Source: CAVTLG01 sp963802635 | GTDB lineage: Bacteria > Chloroflexota > Ktedonobacteria > Ktedonobacterales > Ktedonobacteraceae | DNA length: 64,000 nucleotides | Direction: 5' to 3' | Assembly (NCBI GenBank): GCA_963802635.1 | Contig: CAWDJJ010000003.1 | Span: 434,001 to 498,000, forward strand | Shown: piece by piece, positions 45,134 through 53,014 of the stretch | Layout of the letters: each line of letters begins with the position of its first letter | How positions within the stretch are numbered: the first letter of the stretch is position 1 | Translations under genes and position numbers: made by a program | The notes under the pieces: generated by a model | Told to the model about the DNA's origin: nothing | Seen by the model: only the letters and a program-made list of their open reading frames with translations | The model's database searches: none

Positions 45134-45679
45134 TCAGTTTGCCTTGATTTGTTGGTAAACCGACGAGAATGTATCGATAAACTGCATGTTCAAAAGCGGC
45201 CAGAAAACCATGACAGCTTTACCTATAATATAATTTCTGGGTACAGTCCCCCACGTGCGCGAATCATCGGTCGATACTCGGTTATCGCTCATGACAAAAT
45301 AGTGGTCAGGCGGCACAGTGAGCTTGAAGGCCTGTGGATTATAGGGTGCCGAGATGTATGGTTCATTCAGCGTTAATCCATTCACCTGGATATGGGTACT
45401 ATCCATCGTAATCGTGTCGCCGGGAAGACCAATGATGCGCTTGATGTAATCTTTGGCGGTATCGAGAGGGTAATGGAAGACGATGATGTCACCACGTTGA
45501 GGAGCCTGTATACGGTACGCGACCTTGTTTACCAGCACAAATTCATTGACCTTTAACCCTGGCTGCATCGCAGTGCCATTTACATAATAGCTTTGTATTG
45601 TAAAGCGAAGCGCTATGAAGATAACCACCGTTATCGCTACTATCTCAACAATATCACGTACTAAGTGTGAACGTTTCAA
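45134..45679 (-). CDS. Signal peptidase I homologue lacking the catalytic serine
   Basis: 181 residues with one N-terminal membrane helix (DIVEIVAITVVIFIALRF). Type I signal peptidase boxes B-E are recognisable: B YVNGTAMQPGLKVNEF, C/D RGDIIVFHYP and KDYIKRIIGLPGDTI, E MSDNRVSTDDSRTWG. In box B the nucleophile Ser that normally precedes Met-x-Pro is Ala37 (codon GCG, 45569-45571). The general base Lys80 is kept. One base change (GCG to TCG) would restore Ser. So this is either an inactive paralogue or a base error. TTG start at 45679. No neighbour suggests a specific substrate. Confidence 0.85.
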   Translation of the reverse strand: MKRSHLVRDIVEIVAITVVIFIALRFTIQSYYVNGTAMQPGLKVNEFVLVNKVAYRIQAPQRGDIIVFHYPLDTAKDYIKRIIGLPGDTITMDSTHIQVNGLTLNEPYISAPYNPQAFKLTVPPDHYFVMSDNRVSTDDSRTWGTVPRNYIIGKAVMVFWPLLNMQFIDTFSSVYQQIKAN

Positions 45680-46074
45680 CTTAAAACCTCGCTTATTTAC
45701 TTGATTGCTTGGACGTGTCTATAGCAGCTTGCCGCTCTGGGTAAAAGTGTCGCGCGATTTTCTAGCCATGCACCTCAGATTGTGCGGCGAGTGGCCTGGC
45801 CTGTTTCCCATACTAAAGAACGTTGATATCTCTCGTTTCTACATATGCTGGTTGAAGCTGAACTGCCATGATACAGACACGTTCGTGTCTGGGAACATTA
45901 TAGCTGATCGTTGCAGACGCTTTCACACTTTCATAGCCAAATGGGTATTACGGGTATGCTGTTTGCCTTTGCTGCCTTTATGTGGTGGCTACTTCGTGTA
46001 TAATGCTTATAATCTGCTAGAAGCTACGAATACCATTCGTTGTGATAGTCATCTCCATACGACGTTTCCTGGTG
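45680..46074. other. Intergenic region without a supported gene
   Basis: No convincing coding frame. An ATGGGTATTA sequence at 45941-45950 resembles the right end of the nested-hairpin repeat and may be a remnant; the left-end fragment lies 125 bases further on. Confidence 0.4.
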
Positions 46075-46095
46075 ATATTGCCTTGCATTCAGATG
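46075..46095 (+). repeat. Nested-hairpin repeat, left-end fragment (copy 6)
   Basis: Exact left end ATATTGCCTTGCATTCAGAT followed by G and then unrelated T-rich sequence. There is no right end downstream. Confidence 0.75.
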
Positions 46096-46161
46096 TTTTT
46101 TTCTGCATACTATGTTGTGAGAGTGTGAAAGCGTAACCGTTAAAAACGTAGGGGGTATGCT

Positions 46162-46803
46162 ATGGCAACAAAAGAGCAGTCCCGCCGATTTACTGACAGG
46201 CGATGGATTGCCATAGGTTTGATACTATGTGTGATTGTAATGATGCTTTTCGTGGCCTGGTTGTTGAATTCCAATGTGCAGAATAAACCCTCTGCCGCTG
46301 ACATTAGCACCATCAAGAATGTAGTGCTGACTGCTTTTAATGCTTCGTCGGAGCTTGTGGTACTTCCCGGTGCTACAGCCAATCCTGAGCAGAAGCCAAG
46401 CGCTACGCAGATTGAGACTGCTCGTACTCATGCGCATGACGTACTTAGCAGTATTTATGCTCCTACATATAAAGATGGTCAAACGATGGCGAGCATTGTT
46501 GATACCACCATTGTGCATGAAGGTGATGGCGATGAACGCGCCTTGCAGGCAGGTGTACGGGATATTAATTGGCGTGATATTCATCTAATTAATAGTAACA
46601 CTGCATCGGTCACTATTGCTGCCACGGCCTGGTCCAAACTGGTCTATTTTGATACGCACGACAATAGTTCAACTTTCAATCCCGTGGAGGGGCGTGTTGA
46701 AATCTACACTTTGACAAAAATTAATGGGCATTGGCTGATTACCAACGCAGTCATAGACGCTGCTGCTTCAAGCAAATTGCCCGTCAATCAAGTTAAGCAA
46801 TAG
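46162..46803 (+). CDS. Membrane-anchored protein with extracytoplasmic domain of unknown function
   Basis: 213 residues. A short basic N-terminus, one membrane helix (WIAIGLILCVIVMMLFVAWL) and a ~175-residue outside domain. The domain has a helical part (ISTIKNVVLTAFNASSELVV) and a final set of strands ending EIYTLTKINGHWLITNAVID. This strand pattern (GHWLITN) recalls small NTF2-like or DUF4878-type domains. ACGTAGGGGG precedes the ATG region. No enzymatic motif. A repeat copy follows the stop codon. Confidence 0.7.
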   Translation: MATKEQSRRFTDRRWIAIGLILCVIVMMLFVAWLLNSNVQNKPSAADISTIKNVVLTAFNASSELVVLPGATANPEQKPSATQIETARTHAHDVLSSIYAPTYKDGQTMASIVDTTIVHEGDGDERALQAGVRDINWRDIHLINSNTASVTIAATAWSKLVYFDTHDNSSTFNPVEGRVEIYTLTKINGHWLITNAVIDAAASSKLPVNQVKQ

Positions 46804-46807
46804 TGTC

Positions 46808-46876
46808 ATATTGCCTTGCATTCAGATGAGCCGAAGGCTAGACGCGCTAGCGGCGTTTCTGAATGTCTATGGGTAT
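46808..46876 (+). repeat. Nested-hairpin repeat, copy 7
   Basis: Standard ends around AGCCGAAGGCT and a short GC hairpin (GACGCGCTAGCGGCG). It lies just behind the gene ending at 46803. Confidence 0.9.
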
Positions 46877-46981
46877 AGCTTATGATCCAGCCTGCTCGGG
46901 TTTGCTACGTAACAATTGATAGATGGCTGGTATGCATCATGCTTACTTGCTTGTTGCGAAAAAGGTGCGGGCACGGCATGT

Positions 46982-48304
46982 TTATCTATCCTTTGCGCTA
47001 TCTGTTTCGTATGCGATGAGTAACTTTCTACAGAACAGAATCGCGACTAGAGCGCATGCGCATTGGGCCAGCGTGCTGGCTATGGCTGCCCCTACGATGC
47101 CCCACTGCGCGATCAGTGGCACCGCCAGCACGATCTTTAGCATGGCTATGCCTATATCCAGGTACTGTTGTGCTTTTTGCGGAGATCTCTGCTTCAGGTG
47201 AGTCAGGCTGATCGTTGCTATACTGCCAAAGACTGCTGCGATGAGCATGATACGCAATGGTCTGACGACAGGTAAATAGACTGTTCCCAGGCAGTAGCAG
47301 ATCATTTTGGGGCTGAATATGCTGAAGATGATACAAATAATAACTGCCAGGAAGACAATATAGCATGATGTTTTTATGAAGCTGTCATAGGCATTAAAAT
47401 AGCGTGGCAGACTGTGTGCACAAAGAGGCAGAACCCAGTGCATAAATAATGCTGGCGTTAGACTCATCACTCCCATGGTGATGAGCGCACTGAGTGCGTA
47501 AAAGCCGAGATCAGCGGGATTATGCCAGCAAGCCAGTAATAGCAGTTCGCCAGGTTGCCAGATGATCACGTCAAGTGTGAATGACAGCCAGTTGTGTGTG
47601 AGGTTCTGTTCCAACTTCTCCTGCAAAAAAATTCCTGGTCGTAGTGCGCTCTCTAAGGGTAACAGGCGTATGATACAGATGACTGCCAGAATCAATGTGA
47701 ACGTGCTCGCCAGAGCGCATGCGAGCAAAAAAGCTTCAATGTGCGTTCCGGCGATAAGTGCCGCAATGATCACGAGCAACAACGTCAGGAATGCGCTGAA
47801 GAGATGTAGCCCAACTAACAGGTCGACCCGCCGCTGGCTACGCAAGGTCGTTCCTGCCACGCTGCTCAGTAGAAGTGGTAGCATCGAGAGACCGGCTAGC
47901 AGTAGCAGAGGCGGGCTGAAGGCATGAAACAGGTGCGCCAGCGGGATTGCCAGCAGTAGATAAAGCAGACTATAAAGCAGGATACTGCGATGTTGACGAT
48001 ACCATAAGAAATAAAAAATGCCTGCGACCAGCCGTGGCGATTGGCGGCTCTGGAGCAGAGCGAGTTGACGGCTGGTGGGAATTGATACTCCTGCGCCGAT
48101 AAGGGGCGTGGCTACAGTGGCTAACCAGCGCACAAACAGATAGCTACCAAATGTCCACGGCCCCAGTGTCCGTGCAATGAGCACATAGATACTGGTGTCA
48201 ATCAGGAGGGAGCAACAGATGGACCCTCTTTGCCACATGCGTACGTTTGCGGCGCTGTCCGTACTTTGTGGCGTGAAAACACCATGCGATTGTGGTATAT
48301 ACAT
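46982..48304 (-). CDS. Polysaccharide/lipid flippase (MATE/PST superfamily)
   Basis: 440 residues with about 12 membrane helices. The beginning (LLIDTSIYVLIARTLGPWTF, GSYLFVRWLATVATPLIGAG) has the PST signature L-ARxLGP-xFG. The later WQPGELLLLACWHNPADLGF and GFYALSALITMG segments are typical of the Polysacc_synt family. It probably flips a polysaccharide or glycolipid precursor across the membrane. No glycosyltransferase gene is adjacent. GGGAAGGGGC lies just before the ATG. Confidence 0.82.
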   Translation of the reverse strand: MYIPQSHGVFTPQSTDSAANVRMWQRGSICCSLLIDTSIYVLIARTLGPWTFGSYLFVRWLATVATPLIGAGVSIPTSRQLALLQSRQSPRLVAGIFYFLWYRQHRSILLYSLLYLLLAIPLAHLFHAFSPPLLLLAGLSMLPLLLSSVAGTTLRSQRRVDLLVGLHLFSAFLTLLLVIIAALIAGTHIEAFLLACALASTFTLILAVICIIRLLPLESALRPGIFLQEKLEQNLTHNWLSFTLDVIIWQPGELLLLACWHNPADLGFYALSALITMGVMSLTPALFMHWVLPLCAHSLPRYFNAYDSFIKTSCYIVFLAVIICIIFSIFSPKMICYCLGTVYLPVVRPLRIMLIAAVFGSIATISLTHLKQRSPQKAQQYLDIGIAMLKIVLAVPLIAQWGIVGAAIASTLAQCACALVAILFCRKLLIAYETDSAKDR

Positions 48305-48340
48305 ATGCCCCTTCCCACCTGTTCCACCGTGTATACTCCT

Positions 48341-48595
48341 CTAGCGCAAGTGCGTTGTATGAGAGATTTCACTTTGCTCCGTGATAATAATCTGTGGCAC
48401 TTCGATTGTTTGTATCGCGAAGATGTTCTCTCGCCAGAGATCTCGACCAGATAGCAACAAGCCTGGTGTATCTCCAATGGTTGCGGTGAGTGAACATTTC
48501 TGTGCGGTGACAGCGAAGACTTCATTGCCTGGTACCATCGCCTGGTCTGGTGTCAATGCTGCAATCCAACGTATACTCCAATTCCTGCTTGCCAC
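48341..48595 (-). CDS. Small open reading frame upstream of the flippase
   Basis: 84 codons from a GTG preceded by GGCGGAGGCAG. It ends about 40 bases before the flippase start, on the same strand. The sequence (GDTPGLLLSGRDLWRENIFA) does not match a family I know. It may be a real small protein or the tail of a lost gene. Confidence 0.35.
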   Translation of the reverse strand: MASRNWSIRWIAALTPDQAMVPGNEVFAVTAQKCSLTATIGDTPGLLLSGRDLWRENIFAIQTIEVPQIIITEQSEISHTTHLR

Positions 48596-48625
48596 ACCTG
48601 CCTCCGCCTGCTACAAATCCAGTTG

Positions 48626-48704
48626 ATATTTCCTTGCATTCAGATGAGAACTATGCCGAAGCACAGTTCTAGCGAAGAACGCGTTTCTAAATGCCTATGG
48701 GTAT
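48626..48704 (+). repeat. Nested-hairpin repeat, copy 8
   Basis: Left end has one change (ATATTTCCTTGCATTCAG). Internal stem GAACTATGC-CGAA-GCACAGTTC, then right end TTTCTAAATGCCTATGGGTAT. Confidence 0.9.
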
Positions 48705-48923
48705 GAGCATCATCTGCTGCTTGGTTGAAGTGCTGCTTTTTCAGTTGCATGCGCTACTAAATTTCCTCTTCGCTCAGAAATACTGTGACTGGGATGACGT
48801 TGCGATTTTCATTCTGTTGTATAGTATGTCGAGCTATGGAGAATTTTTCAAGCGAAAGGAGGTTATGAATGAGTTGACTTCAGGTATTTAATGTTAAGGA
48901 TTGAAAAAGTAGAATAAAGGAAC

Positions 48924-48964
48924 GCCCATTCATCCTCCGCTGAAAAGACGGAGGTCTCCTGGGC
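48924..48964 (+). mobile_element. Relic end of an IS200/IS605-type (TnpB) element
   Basis: Nested hairpin: outer GCCCA...TGGGC, inner CCTCCG-CTGAAAAGA-CGGAGG, with CATTCATCC between. The form GCxCCATTCATCC-hairpin-TCCTGG is a common terminal hairpin of IS605/IS1341-type elements. No transposase or TnpB frame is present on either side, so only an end remains. Confidence 0.5.
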
Positions 48965-49146
48965 CGACACGAATCAAGAGGTAGAAGTGGCAATACCAGT
49001 AGTACCTCTTGTAAAAAGGGAGAAGCTGCTGAGTAACGTCGCTGTCTAACCTGTTGCTCCAAGAAAGTCCTGCCCATGACAGGTAGTTGTGCCTACGCTT
49101 CACTCAAACATGCTTGCTTATTGCCCATCATGTTCATAAGGTGATG

Positions 49147-49857
49147 TCAGGCTGCTGACGGCACAACGCTGTGTGGCGTATGACCTTCCTCTATTATATC
49201 GGCAGTGTAGAGCATACGTCGCAGATTGGTCAGCGCTGCTTGGATACGCTTCTTGAGCGTATTTTCTGAGGTGTGAAGAGCCTGAGCCATCTCTGGCAAT
49301 GTCATGCCATGATAATAATGCAGGATAATGACTATACGCTGTTTGGCAGGAAGGTTATCGATAGCTCGTGCCAGGTCCCAATCGCGTTCCATACGGCCCT
49401 TGTGATCATCTGCTGCCTGTGCCAGCAGATCTGTCTCTTGTTCGGACAATGCCTGCCGCATGAATGCTGTTGTGCGCGCGAGGCGTCGTTTAAAACTGAT
49501 ACATTGATTGACGACGATACGCAATAGCCAGGGACGCAGTGCTCCCGCCTTCCGTAAATCGGCCAGATGATGCCATGCCTGAATCAGTGCATCTTGTACA
49601 AGGTCTTCCGCGATGTCGCGATCACCAACGATTATCGAAGCGGTTCTTAGCATGAGGGTGCCATATTGGTCAACAATCTCACTAAATGCTGCCTGATCGC
49701 CCTGCAATGCCCGCATCACTAGAAGTTCTTGCTCGATCTGTTCTGGCTTCTCCGGTTCATCTGCGCTATCAGGATGTTTTTCTTGTGATTCCTTTATACT
49801 AGGGTCTCTGGCTGCATCTAAAATAGAGTCATTCTCTTGAGCTAGGGCTAGGGCCAT
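49147..49857 (-). CDS. ECF-family RNA polymerase sigma factor
   Basis: 236 residues. After an acidic ~45-residue N-terminal extension comes sigma region 2 (MRALQGDQAAFSEIVDQYGT; DRDIAEDLVQDALIQAWHHL; ALRPWLLRIVVNQCISFKRR) and region 4 (AIDNLPAKQRIVIILHYYHG, MTLPEMAQALHTSENTLKKR). This is a typical group IV sigma factor. No anti-sigma gene is adjacent, so its control is unknown; the N-terminal extension could be regulatory. Confidence 0.93.
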   Translation of the reverse strand: MALALAQENDSILDAARDPSIKESQEKHPDSADEPEKPEQIEQELLVMRALQGDQAAFSEIVDQYGTLMLRTASIIVGDRDIAEDLVQDALIQAWHHLADLRKAGALRPWLLRIVVNQCISFKRRLARTTAFMRQALSEQETDLLAQAADDHKGRMERDWDLARAIDNLPAKQRIVIILHYYHGMTLPEMAQALHTSENTLKKRIQAALTNLRRMLYTADIIEEGHTPHSVVPSAA

Positions 49858-50073
49858 GAGATTGTCCTCCTACTTGTGCTTATTGTACAAACTATATACA
49901 GAAATATAACATAGGATAGACATAGGGACAAGGTGAGTCCGCTCATGAATTCTTGTTGTGGAATATTTGTTCACATATCACTATGACGGAAAGGGCTTTT
50001 GTGTATTCGAGATGTAATATGTGCGCAGGAAGTGACAGGATGGGAGGAATGTGAAAAACATCTACAAGTGTGA
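49858..50073. other. Intergenic region upstream of the ECF sigma gene
   Basis: No gene is supported. It holds the control region of the minus-strand sigma gene, but no clear promoter was recognised. Confidence 0.4.
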
Positions 50074-50115
50074 AAAGGAAAGACGCCCGAAATATTTTTC
50101 AAGCGTCTTTCCTTT
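50074..50115 (-). terminator. Terminator of the coiled-coil gene
   Basis: Perfect 13-base arms AAAGGAAAGACGC and GCGTCTTTCCTTT with a 16-base loop, 43 bases past the stop codon. The 5' arm gives T residues on the minus strand. Confidence 0.85.
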
Positions 50116-50158
50116 AATTTATGGATATGCAGTTGCTCGTGGCAAATAACCCTGCTTT

Positions 50159-50578
50159 TTATTTTTCTTGAGACTTGAATGTAGAAAGCACCTGTAGCAC
50201 CTGATCAAGTTTTTTATCCAACACCTCAAAGCGTCTGTCCTGCGCTTCAAGATGCCTGTCCTGTACCTCGAAACGTTTATCCAGCGCTTCGAAACGTTTA
50301 TCCAGCGCTTCGAAACGTTTATCCTGTACCTCGAAACGTTTATCCAGTGCTTCGAAGCGTTTATCCTGTGTCTCGAAGCGCTCGTTGACACTTTGCTCGA
50401 AGGATGTTAAATGACCATCAATCGCACGCAGACTGATTTTAATTTCCCTGATCTCTATTTCCTGCTTCCCTACAACGCCAACCACCATCGTCATATAATG
50501 GTTGAGGTCTTTTATGGCCTCACTAATATCTTTGTATGCTTGTTCCAAAGTAAAAATCCGTTCCTCATGAGATGGCAT
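50159..50578 (-). CDS. Coiled-coil protein with tandem 7-residue repeats
   Basis: 139 residues. Residues 1-55 are helical (RIFTLEQAYKDISEAIKDLN). From ~68 to ~125 the chain is eight near-identical heptads of the form KRFEALD or KRFEVQD, then LDQVLQVLSTFKSQEK. The repeats make one long parallel coiled coil. Such proteins are common in Chloroflexota and Cyanobacteria near mobile islands; function unknown. The 21-base DNA repeats can change number by slippage. GGAAAGGTAGG precedes the ATG. Confidence 0.75.
   Translation of the reverse strand: MPSHEERIFTLEQAYKDISEAIKDLNHYMTMVVGVVGKQEIEIREIKISLRAIDGHLTSFEQSVNERFETQDKRFEALDKRFEVQDKRFEALDKRFEALDKRFEVQDRHLEAQDRRFEVLDKKLDQVLQVLSTFKSQEK
50213..50380 (-). 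repeat. Tandem 21-base repeats within the coiled-coil gene
   Basis: Eight units based on the minus-strand word AAACGTTTCGAAGCGCTGGAT (with variants), in phase with the heptads. The middle units are almost identical, so recent expansion is likely. Confidence 0.85.
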
Positions 50579-50670
50579 AGAAACCTACCTTTCCATATAA
50601 CCCCACAAACCAATAGACCACGTTAGTCTTACCAGAAGTATAGAGGAAAGGGGGCGAAAAATCAACGAAA

Positions 50671-50909
50671 ATGCCGACAAATGTCCCTTCACGTTTGAAG
50701 GTGCGGAAAAAGGCAAAAGAGAAGGGATTAGCCAGAGAAAACTTGCTTTCAAGTCAGGGGTAGACATCCGAACGGCACGGCGGATTTTCAGAGACCCATA
50801 TTGGGTAGTTACCACAGAAACGCTTGTACGCCTGCTTGATGTTTTAGAAGTGAATGTCTCGGAACTGGTGGAAAGCGTGACTGATGAACCAAGTTTGAAT
50901 GGCGAATAA
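50671..50909 (+). CDS. Small XRE-type HTH regulator, frameshifted in this sequence
   Basis: About 79 residues when two frames are joined. The first frame gives MPTNVPSRLKVRKKAKEKG and then goes out of phase; the second gives ISQRKLAFKSGVDIRTARRI, FRDPYWVVTTETLVRLLDVL and EVNVSELVESVTDEPSLNGE to the TAA at 50907. Together they form a complete Cro/C1-type helix-turn-helix protein (HTH_26-like). One G appears to be missing from the run at 50724-50726. It lies upstream of the TIR gene on the same strand and could regulate it. Confidence 0.7.
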
Positions 50910-51219
50910 ACCCAAACGTTCCACCATGTTTGATCTACAACCTCTTGCTAGTCCCTCTTCTGTCAAATTGAGGAACAGGTTTATATAAGCTCTGCAATGT
51001 ATAACCAGACAAGCCACATCTGGAGAGACTTAAGTAAGTATACTCATTGTCCTTGGCCTCTCTAGGAAAAGCGCGTCACGCATACAAACACTTTTTCATA
51101 GCTCTTCGCAACCCAATTTGACAGAAAGAAGGGGGACTAGCTTTATTAATCTCTATCCAAATCGTTTACTATAGTGTACATGCGTACTTAATCAAGTAAA
51201 AAACGAAGGAAAAGAGATC

Positions 51220-52077
51220 ATGGCAAGAAAAACAAAGTGGGACCTTTTCATTTCACATGCCTCAGAAGATAAAGAAGAAATTGTAAAACCTTTGGTAAAA
51301 CTGCTTGGAGATATAGGCATCGAAGTATGGTACGACGAATTTTCCTTAAAACTAGGCGATAGCCTTTCTCGTTCTCTTGATAAAGGGCTATCTAACTCTA
51401 GATATGGTGTCGTAGTAATCAGTAAATCTTTTATGGAAAAGAGATGGCCTGAGTACGAATTGCAAGCCCTAGTTACTTTAGAGAGGTCAGGTAAGAGAAC
51501 AAGGATTATTCCTATCTGGCATGGTATCAAGCAGAGAGACATAATAAAATTCAGTCCTTCTCTAGCAGATAAAATTGCTGGAGATACGTCTCGCTTAAGT
51601 CTATCAGAAATAGCAATGAATATAACTGAAGTTGTACGACCAGATATCTTCGATAACATACAAAGGATAATTGCGCTACAAATCCTACAATCGAAAGGTA
51701 AAAAAGTAGAAGTACCGCTAAGTAATATAAGAGCAAATGGAAATATTAGACATGAAAAGCTGCCAGAATATATGATAGTCCGAATTAGTATTATAAATAG
51801 TATTTTTCAAGATGTATATACAATGGAATTGGGGAAAGCAATTAACAATTTTCAGAAAGATTTAAGGCCAGATGCTGAATTAAGAGTATGGGAAAGGATT
51901 GCAGCTATTTATTTGAATATCATAGAGGGGAAAAGTTTAGACTTAAAGCAGAAGAAAGAAGTTTTCGAAGCCTTACTTCTTCATAGCTTTCGGCCATTAA
52001 CTATAGAGGATTTTACAAAATTTCATTATCTTACACATGAAATGTTTATAGATGCATGTAATAAGATTAACATATGA
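51220..52077 (+). CDS. TIR-domain protein
   Basis: 285 residues. Residues 5-130 form a TIR domain: WDLFISHASEDKEEIVKPLV, LLGDIGIEVWYDEFSLKLGD, RYGVVVISKSFMEKRWPEYE, LQALVTLE. The Glu after WPEY (E80) is at the usual NADase catalytic place. The C-terminal ~150 residues are helical and not recognised. Bacterial TIR proteins often act in phage defence by consuming NAD or making a signal. The base composition is clearly more AT-rich than the neighbours, which suggests transfer. AAGGAAAAGAGATC precedes the ATG. No partner gene (STAND, Argonaute, ThsA) is adjacent; the small XRE gene is the only neighbour. Confidence 0.88.
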   Translation: MARKTKWDLFISHASEDKEEIVKPLVKLLGDIGIEVWYDEFSLKLGDSLSRSLDKGLSNSRYGVVVISKSFMEKRWPEYELQALVTLERSGKRTRIIPIWHGIKQRDIIKFSPSLADKIAGDTSRLSLSEIAMNITEVVRPDIFDNIQRIIALQILQSKGKKVEVPLSNIRANGNIRHEKLPEYMIVRISIINSIFQDVYTMELGKAINNFQKDLRPDAELRVWERIAAIYLNIIEGKSLDLKQKKEVFEALLLHSFRPLTIEDFTKFHYLTHEMFIDACNKINI

Positions 52078-52483
52078 AATTTTAACCGAATGATGAACAC
52101 TAATGCGACTATTGCCTACTTTGAGCGCTTAGCAGTTCACAAAATAAAAATCAGTTGTTCTCAGGAACTTTGGTAGAACCACACTATGATATTGTTGGCG
52201 AATTCAAAATGCGAGCTTATAGTAAGCACGAAGGAGCTATCAGGCTAAGCGTAAGAAACTAATTCGCCAACAAAGTCTTAATGTAGCGCTACCACTTAGG
52301 CGTCATTAGATAAATATACAGTTTACCTAAACTCCATAGGCCAACGAACGGAGCTATCACCTAAATACAAAGGAAGCGAAAAGTATATATGAGAGTCTTT
52401 CGACTCCCCTTGCCTGTTCAGCGCCACTTCCAGCAGAAAAAGCCCAGTCAGTTGACTTATGAAGGGAAAAATGGACAAAAAAG
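52078..52483. other. AT-rich gap between the TIR gene and tRNA-Gln
   Basis: No intact gene. Short open stretches (e.g. near 52090 and 52218) could be debris of mobile DNA, but I cannot assign them. The composition matches the AT-rich TIR gene more than the rest of the window. Confidence 0.35.
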
Positions 52484-52512
52484 AGCACTCTTCTATCTTC
52501 TAAAAGAGTGCT
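52484..52512 (-). terminator. Terminator of tRNA-Gln
   Basis: AGCACTCTT and AAGAGTGCT arms (9 bases, perfect) with an 11-base loop; on the minus strand CTTTTTTG follows. Confidence 0.9.
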
Positions 52513-52539
52513 TCAATCGGCTCCACAGGCTGTTGTATA

Positions 52540-52613
52540 TGGCTGGGGTACGAGGATTCGAACCTCAATTAACTGATCCAGAGTCAGCCGTCCTACCGTT
52601 GAACGATACCCCA
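52540..52613 (-). tRNA. tRNA-Gln (anticodon CUG)
   Basis: Read on the minus strand: acceptor TGGGGTA pairs with TACCCCA, then G and an encoded CCA. The anticodon arm is CTGA-CTCTGGA-TCAG, with anticodon CTG (Gln, CAG codons). The T arm contains GAGG-TTCGAATC-CTC. 71 bases plus CCA. It lies alone, with its own promoter and terminator, at the border of the AT-rich accessory patch. Confidence 0.95.
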
Positions 52614-52634
52614 ATGTTTCTGTTCGTGGATTGT

Positions 52635-52663
52635 ATATTACATGAAGTTGTAACGAATGTCAA
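52635..52663 (-). promoter_or_regulatory. Promoter of tRNA-Gln
   Basis: On the minus strand TTGACA (52658-52663), a 17-base spacer and TAATAT (52635-52640). This is a near-perfect housekeeping promoter 21 bases before the tRNA. Confidence 0.9.
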
Positions 52664-52820
52664 GCATTGATCCTGACCTTTTTGTATTATCTCCTTATGC
52701 GGTAGTTGGATGCCTACCAACCAACCTATCAGTATATAATTGCTATTTTTCAATTTCGAGACTACAATAGGCCATGTAACATACAAGATAATTTCTTGCT
52801 CTCGTCTTTTTTTGCTGCTC

Positions 52821-52968
52821 ATATTGCCTTGCATTCAGATGAGAACTGGGCTGTAGCACAGTTCTAGCAACCTCCTCTCCGTCAGATGAGCCGAAGGCTA
52901 GCGGCGACAGCCGCGTTTCTGACGGTCTAAGAGGGACGGGAGTTGCGTTTCTGAATGTATATGGGTAT
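52821..52968 (+). repeat. Nested-hairpin repeat, copy 9
   Basis: It contains the second-type stem GAACTGGGC-TGTA-GCACAGTTC, then a complete inner unit CGTCAGATGAGCCGAAGG ... GCGGC-GACA-GCCGC ... TTTCTGACGG, then AAGAGGGACGGGAG and the right end. It ends 47 bases before the mdh start codon. Confidence 0.9.
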
Positions 52969-53014
52969 CAGCAATCTCAGACTGAAGCAGGAAGATATTG
53001 AAAGGGATACGTCA

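Noticed and set aside
45705..46136. 143-codon plus-strand frame
   Set aside because: Cys-rich random-looking product, no ribosome binding site, and it reads through a repeat fragment.
52389..52670. 93-codon plus-strand frame
   Set aside because: It passes through tRNA-Gln and its terminator on the other strand, so it cannot be a protein gene.
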